This document shows positions 1-5,363 of a stretch of DNA of 5,503 nucleotides, piece by piece. The position numbers were made by a program, and so were the translations under genes. The notes under the pieces were generated by a model that saw only the letters and a program-made list of their open reading frames with translations, made no database searches and was not told the DNA's origin. The first letter of the stretch is position 1; each line of letters starts with the position of its first letter. The stretch is from STC-74 sp031423995 (GTDB lineage Bacteria; Patescibacteriota; Gracilibacteria; BD1-5; UBA2023): the NCBI GenBank assembly GCA_031423995.1, contig JANPGO010000002.1, positions 1 through 5,503 on the forward strand, in the 5' to 3' direction.

Positions 1-17
1 TTGCAAAAAGACACTAG

Positions 18-35
18 AAGGTACATCATAACCTT
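18..35 (+). promoter_or_regulatory. Short hairpin before tnpA, possible IS left-end structure
   Basis: AAGGT at 18-22 pairs with ACCTT at 31-35 around an 8-base loop, and a run of six T follows from 34. It ends 10 bases before the tnpA start. In IS200 a left-end stem-loop of this kind reduces tnpA expression. Here the stem is only 5 bp, so the assignment is weak. Confidence 0.35.
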
Positions 36-45
36 TTTTCAAACT

Positions 46-495
46 ATGAGCTCCACATACCAAGAATACTCCCATGGATCTCATGTCCGTTGGGATTGTA
101 CCTATCACATCGTTATTTGTCCAAAATTTCGTAAAAGAATCATCTACGGCAAATACAGGGAACAGCTCTGAGATATTCTCAATGATCTTCTCTATGAGCT
201 CAAGATCGAGAAACTCGAAGGTCACCTCATGTCAGATCACATTCACTTCCAACTAAAGATCCCTCCCTCTCTCGCTGTAGCCAAGGTTATCTGAACTCTC
301 AAGGGTAAGTCAGCTATAAGACTCCATAACAAGTATGCCAAAAGACCAATTCGAACGACGAATAAGTCTTTCTGGTCAGTTGGTTACTTTGTCCGAACTA
401 CCGGTCTCGATATAGATATGATCAATAACTATATCAGAAACCAAGAAAAAGAAGATAGGGCATCAGATTGAGATCAGATGGATATGAACTTCTAA
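46..495 (+). CDS. tnpA: IS200/IS605-family transposase TnpA (Y1 HUH), read with UGA = Gly
   Basis: The 149-residue product has the usual IS200 TnpA length. It opens with the family-typical start (Met-Ser-Ser-Thr-Tyr, then Tyr-His-Ile-Val near residue 20). The metal-binding HUH motif is His65-Ile-His67. The catalytic tyrosine is Tyr129 in Asn-Tyr-Ile-Arg-Asn-Gln, with the metal-ligand glutamine Gln133. This spacing is almost the same as in IS608 TnpA. TnpA nicks and rejoins single-stranded element ends through a 5'-phosphotyrosine. Three in-frame UGA codons fall at residues 42, 83 and 142. Residue 83 sits in Ile-Gly-Thr-Leu-Lys-Gly, where the family has a conserved glycine. The frame is open to the window edge, but ATG 46 matches the family N-terminus. 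Stop is TAA. All catalytic residues are present, so the copy could be active in a code-25 host. Confidence 0.93.
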
Positions 496-537
496 ACTCT
501 CTCAGATCACTATTTCTTCCACTTTACTTCCCACTTC

Positions 538-559
538 AAGACCCTTCTAGGGTCTTTTT
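538..559 (+). terminator. Rho-independent terminator of tnpA
   Basis: An 8-bp perfect stem (AAGACCCT at 538-545 with AGGGTCTT at 549-556) closes a 3-base loop and runs straight into a T tract (555-559). It lies 42 bases after the tnpA stop. The shape and T tract fit an intrinsic terminator on the plus strand. Confidence 0.7.
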
Positions 560-566
560 GCTAAAG

Positions 567-585
567 CCACCCCCTTCGGGGGTGG
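567..585. repeat. Strong GC hairpin: IS right-end structure or minus-strand terminator stem
   Basis: CCACCCCC (567-574) pairs perfectly with GGGGGTGG (578-585) around a TTC loop. It lies between the tnpA terminator and the end of the minus-strand ORF, only 4 bases from that ORF's stop codon. It can be read as the subterminal right-end hairpin of the IS200 element, or as a terminator stem for the minus-strand ORF. On that strand it is followed only by TTT, a poor U tract, which favours the IS reading. Confidence 0.6.
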
Positions 586-589
586 ATAT

Positions 590-865
590 TTACTTATCTT
601 GTTTGAGACTATACAAGCGTGGTGATACTCTATTTTCCCTCGCCATGCTAGACTCGACAGTTTCCCATGCTTGTCGAATAGTCAGTTCTGGATGATTATT
701 AATATAAGCTAAAAGTACCCGACTAAATCAATTAGTACTATCACTTTCAACATCAGCGCGTAGATTACCTATAAATGATATTCACCATTCAGAGCGCAAA
801 GAAGCACTTTTATCAACAAAAGGGGGAATATTATGAGGCCCATAATCAGGATAACTAAGTCACAT
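590..865 (-). CDS. Hypothetical 91-aa protein, visible only with UGA = Gly
   Basis: I do not recognise the family. The frame runs from an ATG at 865 to a TAA at 590-592 with three in-frame UGA codons (residues 2, 28 and 46). The composition looks like a real protein. There is a proline-rich N-terminus (Pro-His-Asn-Ile-Pro-Pro-Phe), a hydrophobic segment around Ile-Ser-Phe-Ile-Gly-Asn-Leu (29-35), and a helical stretch with Leu-Leu-Ala-Tyr-Ile-Asn-Asn-His-Pro (51-59) and Arg-Gln-Ala-Trp-Glu (64-68). No signal peptide, membrane segment or metal motif is visible. It is convergent with the transposase. Its stop is 4 bases from the possible IS right-end hairpin, so the IS may have landed next to it or cut its C-terminus. 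It could also be the surviving C-terminal domain of a larger protein: an in-frame TAA lies shortly upstream of the ATG. Confidence 0.6.
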
Positions 866-882
866 AGTTTCAAGTTTTAATT

Positions 883-899
883 ATTATAATTTTATTATA
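883..899 (-). promoter_or_regulatory. AT-rich block with two TATAAT boxes before the 91-aa ORF
   Basis: On the minus strand perfect TATAAT hexamers occupy 899-894 and 888-883, the nearer one 17 bases before the ATG at 865. No good -35 box at 16-18 bp was found. TTGTTT at 920-915 gives only a 15-bp spacer. TATAAT also occurs on the plus strand in the same block (885-890 and 896-901), which may reflect AT richness. Confidence 0.3.
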
Positions 900-902
900 A
901 TT

Positions 903-933
903 GAAATCAGAAAAAAACAATCTTTTTGATTTC
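903..933 (-). terminator. Possible terminator hairpin after the alkZ-like gene
   Basis: GAAATCA at 903-909 pairs perfectly with TGATTTC at 927-933, and the A-rich and T-rich arms inside the loop can extend the stem imperfectly. It begins 7 bases past the TAG of the alkZ-like gene, the right place for an operon end. There is no clear U tract after the stem, so the call is tentative. Confidence 0.35.
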
Positions 934-939
934 ATCACT

Positions 940-2193
940 CTAAGATGCTATCTCATATTTCTCATATCCCCAAAACTTGGAATATCGTTCACATTCCGTG
1001 TTGAGTTCTTCTTGATCACACGAATATCATGGGAGGATATTGATCTTGAAGAGGATCGTATCTTTCCGGAATTCTCGCTTCCAGCTCCCGATGACTTGAC
1101 CGCCCTGGAGAATGAGTGGAAAAAATATGCCATTCGTCGTGAAGAGTTGACTGTGATGCTCGGTATCGGCGACTATCGAGCGGTCTTTATAGCCGAGAAA
1201 GTATTCGTCGAATCCGCCAATGAGCCTGAGAGTGTGTCATACCGAACGTGTTTCAATATCTTCCAATTTTCATGTTCTTCATCCTGAAGGGGATGGGGAA
1301 TGAGATATTTCTGTCATTTCGAGTGAAGTGGAACGAAAAGAGAAAACTTGCCCTTTATTTCTCTGGATTGCCACGCTTCATTGTAATTCGCTCGCAATGA
1401 TGGGAGTATTGACGGAATTAAGAGATTCTGAAATCAATCCATGATGACTCGCGGTTGAATAATATACCTTCCCATTGTACTCGATTTTTTCGAGTTCTTT
1501 TTCGATAAAGTTCACAGCTTTCCGACACTCGGTCTTCCCGATTCCGCACCACCATGCAAGGTCATCGATGGTCGCAGGGGAGTGACCACGGAAGTATATC
1601 CGCGCAAGTTCAGCAAGTTGTTCATCATGGTTGAGACTCTTTGATTCCTTGACCCATTCATTCGTGAGGACGAAGGTCTCCTCTCGATCAGTCGGTGGTC
1701 AGAAACAGATGAGCCCGATCGTCCCAGCATAGCAACTGAGATGATAGGTCCACTGGGTCTGCATCGGGATACCATGAGTCTCAAGCGTTTTCCCAAGCTC
1801 TGTTCGAGTGAGTAACTTGCCACCACGAAGTTCTCGGTCCATGATCTCGAGTGCTCGCTCGGCATGAATATCAGATATTCCGAGAAATGCTCGTCGCTTC
1901 GGAAATCCTGAGAGTGTCTTCGACGCACAGAGATCGAGCATCCACTTCACATTCCGAGGATCCATATAGTGGAGTGTACCTCGCATCGGCCAAGTACGCA
2001 CGATCGAACCATCTCGACAGGCATTTCTCACCATGACTTCCGTACTATTTTCGATTCTCGAACCGATCACCCAGGTTGCCTGTCCGATATCCTGCGCCTG
2101 GAGGGCACCATAGTGTTCTATGACTTCTCTGGGAGAGGTGAATCGACATTGATCGAGGCTATGAGATGTGAGACGAGAGGGAAGGAGTGACAT
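940..2193 (-). CDS. AlkZ-type winged-helix DNA glycosylase homologue (HTH_42 family), with an in-frame repeat insertion
   Basis: This 417-aa product belongs to the winged-helix family of AlkZ and YcaQ (PF06224), whose studied members excise alkylated or crosslinked bases. The N-terminal Gly-Ala-Leu-Gln-Ala-Gln-Asp carries the catalytic Gln-x-Gln pair (Gln32, Gln34) typical of AlkZ rather than the Gln-x-Asp of YcaQ. Next come the family hallmarks Ile-Val-Arg-Thr-Trp-Pro-Met-Arg-Gly-Thr-Leu-His (about 83-94), Gly-Leu-Ile-Cys-Phe-Gly-Pro (to about 166), Phe-Arg-Gly-His-Ser-Pro-Ala-Thr, and C-terminal Gly-Phe-Asp-Glu-Tyr-Phe-Leu-Gly-Tyr-Lys-Asp-Arg-Ser (327-339). UGA codons at 165, 272, 305, 308, 319 and 389 are glycines; 165 is a conserved family glycine. 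Residues about 265-295 come from an inserted repeat, which makes the protein longer than usual. It starts 13 bases after the S51 peptidase gene, probably one operon. Stop is TAG. Activity is inferred from motifs only. Confidence 0.88.
1311..1400. repeat. Palindromic MITE-like repeat inserted in frame within the alkZ-like gene
   Basis: The block has near-perfect terminal inverted repeats: TCATTTCGAG (1314-1323) against CTCGCAATGA (1391-1400), 9 of 10 positions complementary. An inner arm ATTGC (1367-1371) pairs with GCAAT (1394-1398). Its sequence (CTGTCATTTCGAG near one end, CTGGATTGCCACGC inside) resembles intergenic palindromic repeats common in many bacterial genomes. It lies between two conserved parts of the alkZ-like protein and keeps the frame, adding about 30 residues unlike the family. 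On the coding strand it brings a UGA at 1380-1378. No convincing target duplication was found; short TATT-like matches flank it. Exact ends may be off by a few bases. Confidence 0.72.
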
Positions 2194-2206
2194 GGATTGA
2201 GAGCTC

Positions 2207-2872
2207 TTATGGGGTGGGATTGAGGATACAATATTCCCCTTCGCTTACAACCCTGATTTCCCCATCTATGATCTGAAGAGCCGAGTCATCATCGAGCGCA
2301 TAGAGTGGTTTGCCAATTGACTTTGCAGACATTTCTATATTTTCTCTTCGCATTTTCGGGAAGCCATCGGAGTTCAGGTGTGGGAGGAAATAGAAATCAA
2401 CTAAGCCGAGCCCAGCGAGTGGAGTCGTCTCGATCCGGTCTGCATCGTAGATATGTTCTGAGAGTTTCAGATTGAGATCAGGAGAAGTGATCATACTTCC
2501 AGCGCTGATGCCCATATAGATTTTTCACTCGAGGAGTGTTCGGAGCGTGTTTGAGAGTCATGTTCTACCCATCCAATTCATAAGATGATAGGTATTTCCT
2601 CATCAGAATACGATGATATCTGCATGTTCGAGACTCGGTCTCCAGATGGACTCATCGACAGCAGAGATATCAGTGATCTCGATCGATCTGAATCAGAGAG
2701 ATTTGATGTTCCAGAGGTCATCGATGACCCATTTCTTGTCACCAGTTTCTATCGTACTCGCTGTCGGGATGAATACAACAGTTGATACTTCTGGAGTTGT
2801 ATCCATGAGTTCGAGGAGTGCCTGTGCTATGGATGGATTCGAGATACCATTCGAGGTGAGGAGGAGTTTCAT
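2207..2872 (-). CDS. Peptidase family S51 (peptidase E-like) protein, read with UGA = Gly
   Basis: The 221-aa product has the class I glutamine amidotransferase-like fold of family S51, serine hydrolases that include the Asp-dipeptidase PepE and cyanophycinase. The nucleophile elbow is Gly-Ile-Ser-Ala-Gly-Ser, with Ser123 as the likely nucleophile. His165 in Phe-Leu-Pro-His-Leu-Asn is the likely catalytic histidine. The Gly-Gly-Gly-Asn-Thr loop at residues 90-94, needed in this family, is encoded partly by two consecutive UGA codons (90 and 91). Further UGA glycines are at 60, 105 and 116. Length is close to the roughly 230 residues of PepE. The ATG at 2872 begins a typical Met-Lys-Leu-Leu-Leu-Thr-Ser first strand. 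There is no signal peptide, so it is cytoplasmic. It stops 13 bases before the alkZ-like start. Substrate cannot be read from sequence. Confidence 0.92.
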
Positions 2873-2935
2873 ATTTTTCTGAATTTAGAGAATTTCTACA
2901 TGCATCTTTAGATTCCCTGAACAATTACTTTATAT

Positions 2936-4444
2936 TTATTTCTTCAGCTTCTTTGCTCGGATCACATCACTTGCGAGAGTACTTCGCATCTCATTTCGGA
3001 TCGCTATGAGCTCTGGATAGGTATTGAAAAAATTCACTTTCTGATCTTTCACTGTCGTATCAGAGAAGTTCGATGTGAGTACGAAGAAAGCAAATGACTC
3101 TGCAATATCTTCTTCTGCATTGGTAGTTGCATATTCTGTGACGAATGTTTTTGCATCGTAGCCTGCAGTTGTTTTTGTACCCCAGAATTTCTTCACGAAT
3201 AGATTCAGGTAGGCTGAGGATTTAGCGCATCCTTCCTGAGTGGAATAGTTTGGGCACTTTCCTGAAGGAGTCATGAACTGTTCTTTGTTGAGTGTGATAA
3301 TATGTGAGAGTTCATGAATAAGGGTCGTCTTTTGTTCTTTCGTATCTGAGAGTTTGTGAGTGGGGAGATTGATCGAGAGCTTCCATTTTCCATTCCCATC
3401 ATCGTCTGATACATATGCGATCACGTCGCTCTTCGCATCTGAGTATACTTCGAAGTTTTCTATATAAGTATCTGAGAGCGTGTCAGGAGCGAGATCTGCG
3501 ACCTCTTTCCAGAGGGATTGATATTCTTGAGTATCCGATCCACTCATTTTCGTGATCTGCTCGCCGTTTGATACCGTGTAGAGGACGAGAGAATTTTCCG
3601 TCGTAGCTTCTCCACCACTTTCTGGTGCAGATCGATCGGTTCCATCGAGTTCATCACTCCAATTATTGAGTTCGGCATCGATCTGAGATTGGATGGAAGT
3701 ACATTCTGATTCCGATATACAGGAATACGAACATACTTTTCGCGCACTATCGTACTGTTCATAGCTACTACAGTCACTTGGACCATCCACATCGGTCTCA
3801 TAGATGATTGTATCACCATCAGATGAGGATCTACTCTTGGTATCTGTATCAGACTGGGAAGCAATATAGAGCCATGTTGCGAGTTTTTCTCGTGTAATAT
3901 TTGTTGAACCAACACTTGCCGGTGTCTCATTCGTGATGAGACCGATTTCTTGTCCTATAGCATAGTATTCACTGTACCAAAGGGATCCTGTTTCATCCTG
4001 TATCCCATAGAGTGCTCTTCATATTACCGCGAGAGCCTGTGCTTCTGTGATATTGCTATATGGGGAAAATTTCCCATTTGCTCCTCGAAAGAGTCGGTAC
4101 TGACAAGATTCCACTGTATATCATCGTAGAGTGGAATCGTATGTAGCGGTATCTGTGAAACTACAAGTATCCTGACTTTTTTCGAGTTGCATGGAGAGAG
4201 CGAAATTCGTCAAAAATTTTGCAGCTTCTCCACGAGAAATGCTTGCGTGAGGTCGAAAATCATCTATAGACTTGATAGAAGTGAGGTGATTTTCCTGAAG
4301 CCATGGAAAAGATTCATCAGAGAAGCTCACAGTATCTGCGCGAAGTGTCTCGGCATGAGATATCTGAACAAGAGAAAAATTCCCTCAAAGGACGATACTG
4401 AGTGAAAGAAAAAAAGAAATACATTTCTGAGTGAGTGAGAACAT
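2936..4444 (-). CDS. Exported SLH-domain protein with C-terminal HELSH metalloprotease-like domain
   Basis: This 502-aa protein begins with a signal peptide: Lys7, a hydrophobic core at about 8-26, and a likely cleavage after Ser-His-Ala31. Three SLH-like repeats follow (about 36-82, 94-145, 152-196), each ending in a helix such as Ile-Ser-Arg-Gly-Glu-Ala-Ala-Lys-Phe-Leu (69-78). SLH repeats usually anchor proteins to the cell envelope. A Ser/Asp-rich linker then carries a small cysteine group (Cys225, 238, 242, 248). The C-terminal domain holds His377-Glu-Leu-Ser-His381, a zinc metalloprotease motif. Downstream Glu-Glu-Asp-Ile-Ala-Glu-Ser-Phe (444-451) could supply the third ligand, probably Glu449, as in gluzincin or lethal-factor-like peptidases. 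UGA glycines are at 20, 108 and 142, the first inside the signal peptide. The C-terminal half from about residue 219 contains no UGA. Start ATG 4444 is set by the signal peptide. Stop is TAA. Proteolytic activity is inferred. Confidence 0.87.
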
Positions 4445-4478
4445 ATGAAAGGTTAGGATGAAAAAATAAAATTCAGAA

Positions 4479-5000
4479 TTAGAGGCTTTCTACATACTTG
4501 CGAAAATTCTCAAGTATCATTCTCCATCCCTGTATTTGTTGTTCTGTCGAATTGATATCTTCTGCATCGAAGGTTTGGGTAATCATGACCACCTCACCAC
4601 CTCATCCCCTAGCCCCTTCTCCTTCAGAGAAGGTGAACGGTACCATAACTCCCTCTCCTTGAGGAGAGGGTTGGGGTGAGGTAGGTGTTAATGTGATATC
4701 GACGACTCGACCAGCATCGAGGAAATATTCCTTCATCTCGCCGAGCGTATAGCTCATACTCTTCATCGGAGTCACTTCTGTATACTGAGCCGTGAGATCG
4801 AAGCCAAAGCTCCCATCCCGAGCTTCCATACGAGTCGTGAATATTCACCCAACTTTTGGTTCATCTCACTTTGCCCAAGGACAGTGCCAGGTGGCTGCAT
4901 CAGCGAATCCCCAGTGGACGATATGAATGGGATTCCACATGGCATCCCAGACAGTTTCAATCGGAGCGTTTATGGTCGTAGAGACCGTGAGTTTAGATAT
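4479..5000 (-). CDS. AHSA1/SRPBCC-domain protein with an in-frame repeat insertion and a non-canonical start
   Basis: The product is an AHSA1-type START-like (SRPBCC) protein, a fold with a hydrophobic ligand cavity and often unknown ligand. Signature segments are Thr-Ile-Asn-Ala-Pro-Ile-Glu-Thr-Val-Trp (9-18), Trp-Asn-Pro (22-24), Ala-Thr-Trp-His-Cys-Pro, Gly-Gly-Ile-Phe-Thr-Thr-Arg-Met-Glu-Ala-Arg-Asp-Gly-Ser, and the C-terminal helix Gly-Trp-Arg-Met-Ile-Leu-Glu-Asn-Phe. UGA glycines are at 45, 52 and 133. Residues about 107-134 come from a palindromic repeat; without them length is near the family's usual 140-150. No in-frame ATG, GTG or TTG exists between the upstream stop (5078-5076) and the first conserved strand. 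The family start Met-Ser-Lys-Leu is matched by ATA-TCT-AAA-CTC, so I place the start at the ATA (5000-4998). Stop is TAA. It could be expressed from ATA or have lost its start. Confidence 0.8.
4600..4681. repeat. Palindromic repeat element inserted in frame within the AHSA1 gene
   Basis: The block is bounded by near-complementary ends (CCTCATCCCC at 4600-4609 against GGGGTGAGG at 4673-4681, one extra T on the left). It contains two hairpins: CCTTCTC (4615-4621) with GAGAAGG (4627-4633), and CCCTCTCC (4651-4658) with GGAGAGGG (4663-4670) around TTGA. It resembles a familiar intergenic repeat whose spurious translation reads Ser-Pro-Gln-Gly-Glu-Gly. Here it sits between two strands of the AHSA1 domain and is read in frame. 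A UGA (coding strand 4604-4602) at its end codes Gly133. A further CCTCACC at 4592-4598 may be part of the element or of a target duplication. Confidence 0.82.
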
Positions 5001-5075
5001 AGGAAAAAAGTGAGGAATAAATATCTTTGGAAAACTTGTAGAGAGATAATACCATGCGGTACACGAGAGGGTATA

Positions 5076-5327
5076 CTATCAGTTACTATTTCACAGAATA
5101 GAATCTTTCAATTTTTCAAAAGAGGGAAAGTTGATGATATGATTTTCCAGGATGTGTTCTGTATAGACTGTAGCGAGTTCATCGAGAGCGTCTTGAACAT
5201 GCTCAAGGAAAAGATAATCCTCTGCGCTTTCTTCTGTCTGGTCTCCGTTGAGGTTTTCCTCAAGTTTTTTCATTTGAAAGAGAAGTCCTTGAATCGCATG
5301 AAAAGCAGTTCTCAGTGATATTTCCAT
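5076..5327 (-). CDS. Hypothetical 83-aa mostly helical protein
   Basis: I do not recognise this family. From ATG 5327 the product reads as an amphipathic, acidic, almost wholly helical protein with two stretches: about 4-27 (Arg-Thr-Ala-Phe-His-Ala-Ile-Gln-Gly-Leu-Leu-Phe-Gln-Met) and 34-63 (Glu-Ser-Ala-Glu-Asp-Tyr-Leu-Phe-Leu-Glu-His-Val). The two are joined by an Asn-Gly-Asp-Gln turn, suggesting a helical hairpin. There is no signal peptide or membrane segment. Under the standard code it would end at UGA 5093-5091. Under code 25 it gains five residues, including two UGA glycines (79 and 83), and stops at TAG. It lies 36 bases after the GFA-type gene and about 75 bases before the AHSA1 start, all on the same strand, so co-transcription is possible. 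Confidence 0.65.
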
Positions 5328-5363
5328 AATGATTTAATCTTTTAAATTGTAATTTTTGAGAAA

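Larger units (their letters stand above)
1..585 (+). mobile_element. IS200-type insertion sequence (IS200/IS605 superfamily), left end possibly cut by window edge
   Basis: The unit consists of a single Y1 HUH transposase gene and flanking hairpins, with no tnpB partner, which is the IS200 organisation. A short hairpin lies just upstream of the gene (stem 18-22 with 31-35), where IS200 elements carry a structure that limits transcription or translation of tnpA. A strong hairpin at 567-585 could be the subterminal right-end structure recognised by TnpA. These elements move as single-stranded DNA and make no target-site duplication, so exact tips cannot be read from one copy. The left tip may lie outside the window. 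The right limit given is the end of the hairpin and is a guess within about 20 bases. Confidence 0.7.

Noticed and set aside
901..1287. Plus-strand ORF of 128 aa without any UGA.
   Set aside because: The opposite strand carries the conserved C-terminal part of the alkZ-like protein (Gly-Phe-Asp-Glu-Tyr-Phe-Leu-Gly-Tyr-Lys-Asp-Arg-Ser) continuous with its N-terminus, so the plus ORF is an antisense shadow.
1699..2193. A truncated 164-aa alkZ-like pseudogene with a broken C-terminus.
   Set aside because: The apparent stop is a UGA at a conserved glycine, and the frame stays open to the TAG at 942-940 with family motifs to the end.
2585..2882. Overlapping plus-strand ORFs of 66 and 89 aa.
   Set aside because: They lie antisense to the N-terminal half of the S51 peptidase, which has clear family motifs.
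2887..2918. Imperfect inverted repeat between the SLH and S51 genes as a terminator.
   Set aside because: The arms (AGAGAATTTCTA and TAGATTCCCT) pair only with bulges and no U tract follows on the minus strand.
3544..3930. Minus-strand 128-aa ORF in a second frame.
   Set aside because: It overlaps the linker of the SLH protein, whose own frame continues through it from signal peptide to HELSH domain.
4884..5318. Plus-strand ORF of 144 aa.
   Set aside because: It is antisense to the AHSA1 gene and the 83-aa gene and shows no recognisable protein motif.
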